A stretch of 64,000 nt of DNA, taken from positions 447,501 through 511,500 of the forward strand of contig NZ_CP116304.1 of NCBI RefSeq assembly GCF_028010285.1, given 5' to 3'. Numbering within the stretch: the first letter of the stretch is position 1; each line of letters opens with the position of its first letter. Of this stretch, positions 35,297 to 44,658 are shown piece by piece. Below the pieces are notes generated by a model. It searched no databases. It was not told where the DNA came from and saw only the letters and a program-made list of their open reading frames with translations. Position numbers and translations under genes: made by a program. The stretch is from Pseudomonas sp. Q1-7 (GTDB lineage: Bacteria > Pseudomonadota > Gammaproteobacteria > Pseudomonadales > Pseudomonadaceae).

Positions 35297-36589
35297 GTGC
35301 GGCCTCGTGCGTCCTATCGCCTCAGCCACTTCCTGCCTCCGTTGCTGCTGGTGGTCGGGGGCGGGGTGCTGGGCTCGCTGTCCGGGATGAACGAGTTCTT
35401 CACCTCCCTGTTCAACGTGCTGCCCACCCTGCTGCTGCTGTTGGGCGGTGCCTTCTGCTCGGCCTATGGGCGGGTGCGCCAGGTGGCGCTATTGCTGGTG
35501 GTTTACCTGGCCTATTACCAGCTCGATACCCAGGTCGACCATTACCAGGCCGAGCACGTGGTGCGGGAAGACGCTGGGTTGGTGTTCCACCTCTGCAGTC
35601 TGCTGCTGCCCGTGCTCTACGGTTTGTACGGCTGCTGGGAGGAACGCACCCACCTGCTGCAGGATTTCGTCGCCCGTGGTGCGGTGCTGATCGCGGTGAT
35701 CGGTGTGACGCTGGCGCTTGCCAGCAGCTACCCGGAAGCGCTACTGGGCATCATCGGCAAGGTTCATTGGCCCTGGCTGCACGGCGGCTGGATGACCCTG
35801 GTGCAGCTCGCCTACCCGGCCTTCGCCCTGGCACTGGTGGCCCTGCTGACCACCTATCTGCGCCAGCCACGCCAGCAGCACGCCGCACAGCTGCTGGGGC
35901 TGTTGGGCCTGTTGTGGATGTTGCCCAAGGTGTTCCTGCTGCCCCACGCCCTGCATGTAATGAGCAGCATGGTGATGCTCGCCCTCACCGCCTCGGTGGC
36001 TCACGAGGCCTATCAGATGGCCTTTCGTGACGAGCTTACCGGCTTGCCCGGCCGCCGCGCGCTGAACGAGCGCTTGCGACGCCTGGGCCGTAACTATGTG
36101 CTGGCGATGACCGACGTCGACCATTTCAAGAAATTCAACGACACCTACGGCCACGATGTGGGCGATCAGGTGCTGCGCCTGGTCGCCAGCCGCCTGCGCA
36201 AGGTGGGCGGGGGTGGCAAGGCCTACCGCTATGGTGGCGAGGAGTTCACCATCCTCTTCCCTGGCAAATCGGTGGAAGATTGCCTGCCGCACCTGGAGGC
36301 GGTGCGCCAGGCCATCGAGGATTACCAGATGCACCTGCGTGACTCGTCCAGCCGGCCGAAAAGCGATGACACCGGGCGCGCCAAGCGCGGTGCCGCCGGC
36401 GGGGCGACGGTTTCGGTAACCATCAGCATCGGCGTCGCCGAGCGGGATGCCGAGCAGCGCACCGCAGAAGAGGTGATCAAGGCCGCCGACCAGGCGCTCT
36501 ACAACGCCAAGAGCGCCGGCCGCAACCGGGTCTTCCGGCATGGCGAGAACCGTCGTGGGGCGGTGAGGGTGAAGCGCGCCGCGGTCTGA
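35297..36589 (+). CDS. Membrane-bound diguanylate cyclase (GGDEF)
   Basis: The 430-residue protein has about six to seven hydrophobic helices over residues 10-240 (FLPPLLLVVGGGVLG, VLPTLLLLLGGAFCSAYG, ALLLVVYLAYYQ and others). A GGDEF domain follows, with DELTGLPGRRALNERL and the active site YRYGGEEFTILFPG near residue 315. It is predicted to make c-di-GMP. No RxxD inhibitory site lies just before GGEEF. GTG 35297 was chosen as the first start after the previous gene; the frame is open further upstream, but only through the shadow of that gene. It separates the first dehydrogenase from the other two. Confidence 0.9.
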   Translation: MRPRASYRLSHFLPPLLLVVGGGVLGSLSGMNEFFTSLFNVLPTLLLLLGGAFCSAYGRVRQVALLLVVYLAYYQLDTQVDHYQAEHVVREDAGLVFHLCSLLLPVLYGLYGCWEERTHLLQDFVARGAVLIAVIGVTLALASSYPEALLGIIGKVHWPWLHGGWMTLVQLAYPAFALALVALLTTYLRQPRQQHAAQLLGLLGLLWMLPKVFLLPHALHVMSSMVMLALTASVAHEAYQMAFRDELTGLPGRRALNERLRRLGRNYVLAMTDVDHFKKFNDTYGHDVGDQVLRLVASRLRKVGGGGKAYRYGGEEFTILFPGKSVEDCLPHLEAVRQAIEDYQMHLRDSSSRPKSDDTGRAKRGAAGGATVSVTISIGVAERDAEQRTAEEVIKAADQALYNAKSAGRNRVFRHGENRRGAVRVKRAAV

Positions 36590-36687
36590 CGGGGTCGGTT
36601 ATGACGCTGCATTCAGCAGCGGCAGCGTCGTTGTGAGGGGCGTGCGAGCGAAGTAGGTTCGCCGGATACCCCCCAAGGAGATCTGCC

Positions 36688-38481
36688 ATGCCCGACTACA
36701 AGGCCCCCCTGCGCGATATCCATTTCCTCCTCGATGAAGTCTTCGACTTTCCGGCCGCCTATGCGGCCCTGGGTGCCAGCGACGCCACACCGGACATGGT
36801 TGCCGCGATCCTCGAGGAAGGCGCCAAGTTCTGCGAACAGGTGCTCTCGCCGATCAACCGATCCGGCGACGAAGAGGAGTGCCAGTGGCGCGAAGGCGTG
36901 GTGACCACACCCACGGGCTTCAAGGAAGCCTTCGCGCAGTATGTGGAAGGGGGCTGGAACGGCCTGGCGGCGGACCCGGCCTACGGTGGCCAGGGCCTGC
37001 CGCACTCCCTCGGCCTGATCATCAGCGAGATGGTGGCTTCGGCCAACCAGTCCTGGGCCATGTACCCGGGCCTGACCCACGGCGCCATGTCGGCCATCCA
37101 TGCCCACGGCAGCGAAGAACAGAAACAGACCTACCTGACCCGTCTCACCGAAGGCCGCTGGACCGGCACCATGTGCCTGACCGAACCTCACTGCGGTACC
37201 GACCTCGGCATCATCAAGACTCGCGCCGTACCCCAGGCCGACGGCAGCTATGCGATCTCCGGCACCAAGATCTTCATCTCCGCCGGCGAGCACGACATGA
37301 GCGAGAACATCGTCCACCTGGTGCTGGCCAAGCTGCCCGATGCCCCTGCCGGCACCAAAGGCATTTCCCTGTTCATCGTGCCCAAGTTCCTCCCGGCGGG
37401 TGACGGCATCGGCGAGCGCAACGCGGTGGCCTGCGGGTCCATCGAACACAAGATGGGCATCAAGGCGTCGGCCACCTGCGTGATGAACTTCGACGGCGCC
37501 AAGGGCTTCCTCATCGGCGAAGCCAACAAGGGCCTGAACTGCATGTTCACCATGATGAACCATGCTCGCCTGGGCACCGGCATGCAGGGCCTCTGCCTCG
37601 GCGAAGCCAGCTACCAGGGGGCCGTGCGCTACGCCAGCGATCGCCTGCAGATGCGCGCCCTGACCGGGCCCAAGGCGCCGGACAAGGCGGCCGACCCGAT
37701 CATCGTCCACCCGGACGTGCGCCGCATGCTGCTGACCATGAAGGCGTTCAACGAGGGCAACCGCGCCCTGGCTTATTTCACTGCCCAGCAACTGGACATC
37801 GCCCATCGCAGCGACAGCGCCGAACAGCGCGAGGAAGCCGAGAACCTGCTGGCCTTCCTCACGCCCATCTGCAAGGCCTTCATGACCGAATCCGGCCTGG
37901 AAGCGACCAACCTCGGCATGCAGGTGTTCGGCGGCCACGGCTACATTCGCGAATGGGGCATGGAACAGCTGGTGCGCGACTGCCGTATCGCCCCCATCTA
38001 CGAAGGCACCAACGGCATCCAGGCGCTCGACCTGCTGGGCCGCAAGGTACTCGGCAGCCAGGGCAAGCTGCTGCGTGGCTTCACTCGGCTCATCCACACG
38101 TTCTGCCAGGCCCGGGCCGAGCACCCGCGACTCAAGGTCCAGGTGGCCGAACTGGCTCGGCTCAACCAGCAGTGGGGCGAACTGACCCAGAAGGTCGGCA
38201 TGGCCGCCATGAAGAACCCGGACGAAGTGGGCGCCGCCGCCCTGGATTACCTGATGTATTCTGGCTACATCACCCTGGCCTGGCTCTGGCTGCGCATGGC
38301 CCTGGTGGCGGACGGCAAGCTGCAGGCCGGCGAGGGCGACGGAGCCTACTACCAGACCAAACTGGCGACCTGCGATTTCTACTTCAAGCGCCTGCTGCCG
38401 CGTACCGAGGCCCACCGGGCGGCGGTGGAGGCGGGCAGCGATTGCCTGATGCAGCTGCCGGCGGAGCACTTCTACCTGTAA
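36688..38481 (+). CDS. Acyl-CoA dehydrogenase, second of three
   Basis: The 597-residue enzyme is a clear paralogue of the first (MPDYKAPLRDIHFLLDEV). It has the same TMCLTEPHCGTDLGIIKTR and SGTKIFISAGEHDMSENIVH motifs, GGHGYIREWGMEQLVRDCRI, and YEGTNGIQALDLLGRK with the catalytic-Glu segment. CAAGGAGATC precedes ATG 36688. I see no PsrA-type box in its 98-base upstream region, so regulation may differ from the first copy. It oxidises an acyl-CoA, electrons probably passing to ETF. Confidence 0.93.
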   Translation: MPDYKAPLRDIHFLLDEVFDFPAAYAALGASDATPDMVAAILEEGAKFCEQVLSPINRSGDEEECQWREGVVTTPTGFKEAFAQYVEGGWNGLAADPAYGGQGLPHSLGLIISEMVASANQSWAMYPGLTHGAMSAIHAHGSEEQKQTYLTRLTEGRWTGTMCLTEPHCGTDLGIIKTRAVPQADGSYAISGTKIFISAGEHDMSENIVHLVLAKLPDAPAGTKGISLFIVPKFLPAGDGIGERNAVACGSIEHKMGIKASATCVMNFDGAKGFLIGEANKGLNCMFTMMNHARLGTGMQGLCLGEASYQGAVRYASDRLQMRALTGPKAPDKAADPIIVHPDVRRMLLTMKAFNEGNRALAYFTAQQLDIAHRSDSAEQREEAENLLAFLTPICKAFMTESGLEATNLGMQVFGGHGYIREWGMEQLVRDCRIAPIYEGTNGIQALDLLGRKVLGSQGKLLRGFTRLIHTFCQARAEHPRLKVQVAELARLNQQWGELTQKVGMAAMKNPDEVGAAALDYLMYSGYITLAWLWLRMALVADGKLQAGEGDGAYYQTKLATCDFYFKRLLPRTEAHRAAVEAGSDCLMQLPAEHFYL

Positions 38482-38500
38482 ACACCGATGAACGGTCTGA

Positions 38501-38523
38501 GGCCCGCCCCGTGCGGGCCTTTT
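38501..38523 (+). terminator. Terminator after the second acyl-CoA dehydrogenase
   Basis: GGCCCGC (38501-38507), loop CCCGT, GCGGGCC (38513-38519), then TTTT. Confidence 0.85.
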
Positions 38524-38665
38524 GCCACGTATCGCAATGCGTGACTTTGTGTGGATATATGGTCACTAAATGACACTATGTCTCCAAAAAGTTGTTCATG
38601 TACACTCCGGGGCTATTCGTGAAACCGGCCCCTTGGCCGCCTGTGAGTGATTGCGAGGTTTGCAC

Positions 38666-40444
<1,779 letters not shown>

Positions 40445-40463
40445 TCGGCCCCCCGCAAAACAT

Positions 40464-40494
40464 GAAGCCCCGCAGATGCGGGGCTTCTGTTTTT
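40464..40494 (+). terminator. Terminator after the third acyl-CoA dehydrogenase
   Basis: GAAGCCCCGC (40464-40473), loop AGAT, GCGGGGCTTC (40478-40487), then TGTTTTT. Confidence 0.9.
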
Positions 40495-40569
40495 CTGGGG
40501 ATTCTTTGGCGAAGGAAGCGCAGCCCAACGCGCTGGATTACCATGTGCCGCTACACAAGGAGGTGATAG

Positions 40570-41694
40570 ATGGCGCGGGTGCTGATTCTCGGTGGGTACG
40601 GCAATTTCGGTAAGCGAATTGCCGAGAACTTGGGCAAGGCTCATCCGGGGCTGGAGCTTGTGATTGCCGGACGCAGCCTGGGGCGCGCGGCAAGACTCTG
40701 CGCCGAGCTGGCGCCCAGCGGAGCGGCGCGAACCCGTTTCCAACCCGCGCGGCTAGATATCGCCTCTCCCGATTTCGCCACGCAACTGGCGGCTCTCGCG
40801 CCAACCGTCGTCATTCACACCAGCGGGCCTTTTCAGGGGCAGGACTACCGTGTCCCTCGCGCCTGCATTCGCGCGGGCGCCCACTGCATCGACTTGGCCG
40901 ATGGCCGCCGCTATGTCTGCGATATACGTGCGTTGGACGACGAGGCTCGGGCGCGGGATGTACTGGTTGTCAGTGGCGCCAGTTCGGTCCCGGGCCTGTC
41001 ATCCACGGTAATCGACCACTTCCGTGGTGACTTCTCGCACCTCGAGTCGATCGACTTCGCCATCGCCCCCGGCAACAAGGCCGAAGTGGGAGAGGCCACC
41101 CTCAAAGGCATCCTCAGCTACACCGGCCACCCATTTCCAGTACTGATCGATGGCCATTGGCGGGCGCGCCGTGGCTGGATGGATGCGCGTCGCGTCGACT
41201 TCGGCGATCCCGTGGGACGGCGCTGGCTGGCCAATATCGACATCCCTGACCTGGAACTCTTTCCCGAGCGCTATGCCGGCGTGCGCAGCGTACGCTTCCA
41301 GGCCGGCCTCGAGCTGCCACTGCTGCACCATTGCATGGTGGCCATGGCCGCCGCGACGAAGGCGGGTCTGGTGGCCGACTGGTCGCCCTGGGCGGCGGCC
41401 ATGCTGAAGGCTCGGCAGCCCTTGATGGCCTTCGGCACGGATACGGGCGGCATGCGTATCGAACTCGAAGGACGCGGGCATGACGGCCGGCCGAAGCACC
41501 TGCTCTGGACGCTCTACGCCGAGCGGGGTGTTGGTCCTTACATCCCGACGTTGTCGGCGATCATCCTGGCGAACAAGCTGCTGCGTGGCGAACTGATGGC
41601 GCGCGGCGCGATACCCTGCCTGGGGCTGTTCGACCTGGCGGACTTCGATGCGCAGGCCGCACCACTTGGCATCTATCATCGAGCCGCCCCATGA
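40570..41694 (+). CDS. Saccharopine dehydrogenase-like NAD(P)-binding protein
   Basis: The 374-residue protein opens with a Rossmann motif (VLILGGYGNFGKRIAENLG). It keeps VVIHTSGPFQGQDYRVPRAC near residue 85 and DLADGRRYVCDI, as in bacterial saccharopine-dehydrogenase-domain proteins of unknown substrate. AAGGAGGTGATAG before ATG 40570 is a very strong ribosome site. Its stop overlaps the next gene's start (ATGA), so the two are coupled. No lysine-biosynthesis context supports a true saccharopine activity. Confidence 0.82.
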   Translation: MARVLILGGYGNFGKRIAENLGKAHPGLELVIAGRSLGRAARLCAELAPSGAARTRFQPARLDIASPDFATQLAALAPTVVIHTSGPFQGQDYRVPRACIRAGAHCIDLADGRRYVCDIRALDDEARARDVLVVSGASSVPGLSSTVIDHFRGDFSHLESIDFAIAPGNKAEVGEATLKGILSYTGHPFPVLIDGHWRARRGWMDARRVDFGDPVGRRWLANIDIPDLELFPERYAGVRSVRFQAGLELPLLHHCMVAMAAATKAGLVADWSPWAAAMLKARQPLMAFGTDTGGMRIELEGRGHDGRPKHLLWTLYAERGVGPYIPTLSAIILANKLLRGELMARGAIPCLGLFDLADFDAQAAPLGIYHRAAP

Positions 41695-42161
41695 GTGCCT
41701 ACCTGTTGCTGAAGTACCTCCATGTGCTCGGCGCCACCGTGCTGATCGGTACCGGCGGCGGCATCGCGTTTTTCATGCTGCTGGCGTCCCGCAGCGGCGA
41801 TTCGCGCCTGATGGCCGGCACTGCGCGCCTGGTTGTCATTGCTGACTGGTTTTTCACCGCACCGGCGGTGCTGCTGCAGTTCGCCAGCGGGGTCGCGCTC
41901 ATGGAGGTCACCGGCTATCGCTACGACTCGCCATGGTTCATCGCGGCACTGGCGCTGTTTCTCTTCATCGGTGCCTGTTGGTTGCCGGTGGTGGCCATTC
42001 AGTACCGTCTGCGCCGCAGCGCCGAGGCCATGGTTGCCGGGGCGTCCGACGCCGAGCTGCGCAAATGGATGCGGCGCTGGACTGCGTTAGGCATCCCGGC
42101 CTTCAGCGCCATCTTGTTGCTGCTCTGGCTGATGGTCGCCAAGCCGTTGTCGGTGGTCTGA
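41691..42161 (+). CDS. DUF2269 family membrane protein
   Basis: The 156-residue protein has four hydrophobic segments (YLLLKYLHVLGATVLIGTGG, WFFTAPAVLLQFASGVALM, WFIAALALFLFIGACWLPVV and FSAILLLLWLMVAKPL). It has the K-x-L-H-V-L-G start of the DUF2269 family. Its ATG overlaps the stop of the saccharopine-dehydrogenase-like gene. Function unknown; the fusion-like neighbourhood suggests the three genes at 40570-42567 act together at the membrane. Confidence 0.85.
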   Translation: MSAYLLLKYLHVLGATVLIGTGGGIAFFMLLASRSGDSRLMAGTARLVVIADWFFTAPAVLLQFASGVALMEVTGYRYDSPWFIAALALFLFIGACWLPVVAIQYRLRRSAEAMVAGASDAELRKWMRRWTALGIPAFSAILLLLWLMVAKPLSVV

Positions 42162-42165
42162 TGCC

Positions 42166-42567
42166 ATGAATGCCTGGATGCTTGCCCGCTACTCGTTGGT
42201 CTTTCTCTGGTTGGCCACCGCCCTGGTATCGGTCAGCAGTGGCCGGGATATCGGTTACGAGGTTCTGGCGGGTGCCGGGATCCAGGGCGCCTTGGCCGAT
42301 TTTTGCCTGTATGGCGGCGCAGGGTCGGATCTGTTCATCGGGCTCTGGCTCCTGAGTGGGTGGGCGCAACGGGTGTGTCTGCAAGTACAAGGCGCGGTAG
42401 TACTGCTCTACAGCCTGCTGCTCAGTCTGATCGATCCGGGTTTCTGGGGGCATCCATTCGGACCGCTGACCAAGAATCTACCCGTGCTGGCGCTGATTCT
42501 TCTGCTGTACCAGCGGGAGCGTGGCACTACGGCTGCAGTGAATCGCCCAGGGTCGGATCGTCGATAA
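42166..42567 (+). CDS. DoxX-like membrane protein
   Basis: The 133-residue protein has four hydrophobic helices. Motifs include YSLVFLWLATALVSVSSGRD, GSDLFIGLWLLSG and the C-terminal LTKNLPVLALILLLYQRER, the pattern of DoxX-like (thiosulfate:quinone oxidoreductase-subunit-like) proteins. It starts four bases after the DUF2269 stop. Its end overlaps, tail to tail, the minus-strand endonuclease gene by about 40 bases. Function not assigned. Confidence 0.78.
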   Translation: MNAWMLARYSLVFLWLATALVSVSSGRDIGYEVLAGAGIQGALADFCLYGGAGSDLFIGLWLLSGWAQRVCLQVQGAVVLLYSLLLSLIDPGFWGHPFGPLTKNLPVLALILLLYQRERGTTAAVNRPGSDRR

Positions 42568-43183
42568 AACGGTTGCGGTTGCCCTGCAGGGTTTCGATGC
42601 GGTTGTTCCGCGCGCGCTCGTCGTCGTCCACCGGGTCGAGGCGGTTCCACTGCTGGAACATCTGCAACTGACCGACGATGGGCAGTCCGTACTCCGTGTG
42701 CATGTAGAAGATCGCCCGGGCCACGTTGCCTTTGGCGGCGTCGCGGGGTTCCACCAACTGGTAGGCGGATTTGAAGTCGCAGTCGGCCAGCGTCGCTTGC
42801 CCGCCCTCGCCCACGTCGCCGAACAGCGCGTTGCGGCGCGCCAGTTCGATGCGCGACTGGTCCGGGTACAAGTTGTGCAGGTCGGACAGCATGTAGGGGT
42901 ATTGCGGGTTGGCAACCTGGCACTGGCTGTCGGTGACGCAGCGCAGGGCACTCTTGATCTGCCTGGCACTGTACACCGGGCTGGCGCTGAGCAGGCCGCC
43001 AGGGGCGCTGAACGCCTTGCCGCAATACAGGGTGGTGCCGCCGCCGGCGTAGAGCTGTTGCCAGAAGGCCTGTTCGACAGCGGCCTTGGGGTCGGCCAGA
43101 CGGTCCTGGCCACCAGCGAAAGCGAAACCGACGGCAAGGGCCGCCAGGCAGGGAAGGGCAGTAAGGACTGGGCGCATGGTCAT
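42527..43183 (-). CDS. endA: Secreted endonuclease I (EndA)
   Basis: The 218-residue protein has a signal peptide (MTMRPVLTALPCLAALAVGFAFA). It shows the EndA/Vvn nuclease pattern YSARQIKSALRCVTDSQCQ, SDLHNLYPDQSRIELAR, FGDVGEGG and KGNVARAIFYMHTEYGLPI, holding the catalytic His/Glu/Asn residues. Cys pairs fit periplasmic disulphides. It degrades double-stranded DNA outside the cytoplasm. Two ATG codons (43183 and 43177) are possible starts; 43183 was kept. Its start faces the rsmY promoter. Confidence 0.9.
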   Translation of the reverse strand: MTMRPVLTALPCLAALAVGFAFAGGQDRLADPKAAVEQAFWQQLYAGGGTTLYCGKAFSAPGGLLSASPVYSARQIKSALRCVTDSQCQVANPQYPYMLSDLHNLYPDQSRIELARRNALFGDVGEGGQATLADCDFKSAYQLVEPRDAAKGNVARAIFYMHTEYGLPIVGQLQMFQQWNRLDPVDDDERARNNRIETLQGNRNRFIDDPTLGDSLQP

Positions 43184-43332
43184 GACCCTGGGACCGCCGT
43201 GTCGGGGCCTGTTGTTCTTGTAGGACAAAGCGAGTCTAACAATACCGCCAGGACCCAACCAAGGCCAACCGATCGCTTGCTTGGTCGTGCCGGGAGCCAG
43301 CACTAACCACGGCGCGGCTAATGACCAGATCG

Positions 43333-43350
43333 TGTAGGCATTGGCTTACA
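43333..43350 (+). promoter_or_regulatory. GacA-type upstream activating sequence
   Basis: TGTAGG-CATTGG-CTTACA matches the GacA box TGTAAG-N6-CTTACA with one mismatch. It is centred about 65 bases before the inferred RNA start, the distance typical of rsmY/rsmZ promoters. A GacS/GacA-controlled promoter is the natural reading. Confidence 0.85.
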
Positions 43351-43404
43351 TACACTGACGGTTATAACCCCTTCCGAGGGCTCTGGCCCGGGACTAACCT
43401 TCAC

Positions 43405-43529
43405 AGCATTGGACGTCGCGCAGGAAGCGCACTGCAAAACAGGGATACGCCGGATTTCCGCCAGGATGGCGGTTGGATCAGGGATGTCGGTACACAGTCT
43501 GCAAGACCCCGCTTAGGCGGGGTTTTTCT
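43405..43529 (+). ncRNA. rsmY: Regulatory RNA RsmY
   Basis: This ~125-nt transcript is read from three things. A GacA box lies about 65 bases upstream. A dense set of seven GGA motifs (43411, 43423, 43442, 43452, 43464, 43475 and 43482 approximately) lies in loops of short stems such as GCGCAGGAAGCGC and CCGCCAGGATGGCGG. A terminator follows at 43506-43529. RsmY binds and sequesters RsmA/CsrA, relieving translational repression. It lies where PAO1 order puts rsmY, shortly after the PA0508-type dehydrogenase. The nir genes that intervene in PAO1 are absent. The exact 5' end is inferred. Confidence 0.88.
43506..43529 (+). terminator. Intrinsic terminator of rsmY
   Basis: ACCCCGC (43506-43512), loop TTAG, GCGGGGT (43517-43523), then TTTTCTT. 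Confidence 0.92.
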
Positions 43530-43564
43530 TTTTCCGCGGTTCGCTTTCGTGCGGCAACCGTCTC

Positions 43565-43720
43565 TTACAGAAGGCCTTCCTTCGCGCCCTGCACCACTAT
43601 CCGGCAGAACACTACGCCTTCCGGCGCACGCGTTTCCCTCATCTCGACTGGCAGACACCGAGCTTCGGTGAAAACCTGTCCACCTTCGGCCTCACCGGGC
43701 CCCATGCGGTGTTGACCTGA
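43565..43720 (+). pseudogene. Remnant of a MOSC-domain (YiiM-like) gene
   Basis: About 50 codons read LQKAFLRALHHYPAEHYAFR, RTRFPHLDWQTPSFGENL and STFGLT, then end at TGA 43718. This is the conserved core of YiiM-like MOSC proteins (ALHHYPAEHY and FGENLSTxGLTE), which are normally over 200 residues. No start, no upstream domain and no MOSC C-terminal part remain, so it is a broken fragment. It begins just after the rsmY terminator. Its presence suggests that a deletion joined rsmY to the davA region. Confidence 0.75.
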
Positions 43721-43740
43721 GGGGGCGGGGGGAACAGGTG

Positions 43741-43836
43741 TAGGAGCGATTTCAATCGCGAAAGGACCGCAATGCGGTCCCCCTGCAGAGTGGGTCGGAC
43801 CTTCGGCCCGATTCGCGAATGAATTCGCTCCCACAA
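43741..43836. repeat. REP pair downstream of davA
   Basis: TAGGAGCGATTTCAATCGCG at 43741 faces ATTCGCGAATGAATTCGCTC at about 43811. An inner palindrome (GGACCGCAATGCGGTCC) and a second hairpin (GGGTCGGACCTTCGGCCCG) lie between them. It is the same family as the elements at 14044 and 62723-63718. It lies within 15 bases of the davA stop and may act as its transcript end. Confidence 0.75.
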
Positions 43837-43849
43837 GGGGGGATTGGGC

Positions 43850-44644
43850 TCAGGCCAACGGCCCGTACAACTCCTTCCGCCGGTCCTGCAGGTAGGTGAT
43901 GCGCGCCCGCGATGCTTCCAGCTTGTCGCGCTGGAGGTCGGCGTAGGCCAGGGTTTCCTCGCGGCCGCACACCGCTGCCTGGTCGCCGTCCGGTGTGCTC
44001 ACGCTGGACAAGCCGCAATAGCGGATTTCGCCTTCGCCGCCGCAGTAATTGGCGTAGGCCAGGTAGCACTGGTTCTCGAAGGCACGGGCGCGCACGAGCA
44101 CTTCGCAGACGAAGTCGAAGGGTTCCATATTGGCCGTCGGTACCAGCACCAGGTCGGCGCCGGCCAGGGCCAGGCGGCGGACGTTCTCGGGGAATTCCAC
44201 GTCGTAACAGATCAGCAGGCCCAGCTTCCAGCCGTTGAGTTCCAGCAGCGGATACTGGTCGTTCCCGGCGCTGAACATGCCCTTGTCCAGCTCGCCGAAC
44301 AGGTGGGTCTTGCGGTAGTTGCCGAGACTCGCGCCCTGGGCGTCGATCAACTGCACCGAGTTGAACAGCACGCCGTCCGCGCCGCGTTCCGGGTAGCCGT
44401 AGAGAATGGCGATGCCATGCTCGCGGGCGATCCCCGCTACCCGCTCGGCCCAGGGCCCGTCAGAGGCCTGGGCGAGGCTGGCGACCGCGTCGCGGCCGAT
44501 GTTGTAGCCGCTGATGAACATCTCCGGGCTGACCAGCAGCGCCGCGCCACGGGAGGCCGCCTCGGCCGCCCGCTGCTGCAGGCGTTCGAGGTTGGCGGCC
44601 GGGTCGCGCGGCAGCGGTGGGCACTGGTAGAGGGCGATGCGCAT
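43850..44644 (-). CDS. davA: 5-aminovaleramidase (delta-aminovaleramidase)
   Basis: The 264-residue nitrilase-superfamily amidase hydrolyses 5-aminovaleramide to 5-aminovalerate. The catalytic triad is E41 (LVSPEMFISGYN), K112 (NYRKTHLFGELD) and C146 (GLLICYDVEFPEN). Length and motifs match Pseudomonas DavA closely. It is 14 bases downstream of davB on the same strand, the standard davBA operon for lysine use. The further steps (davT, davD) are not in the window. Confidence 0.95.
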   Translation of the reverse strand: MRIALYQCPPLPRDPAANLERLQQRAAEAASRGAALLVSPEMFISGYNIGRDAVASLAQASDGPWAERVAGIAREHGIAILYGYPERGADGVLFNSVQLIDAQGASLGNYRKTHLFGELDKGMFSAGNDQYPLLELNGWKLGLLICYDVEFPENVRRLALAGADLVLVPTANMEPFDFVCEVLVRARAFENQCYLAYANYCGGEGEIRYCGLSSVSTPDGDQAAVCGREETLAYADLQRDKLEASRARITYLQDRRKELYGPLA

Positions 44645-44658
44645 GGGGTTCTCCTCGG

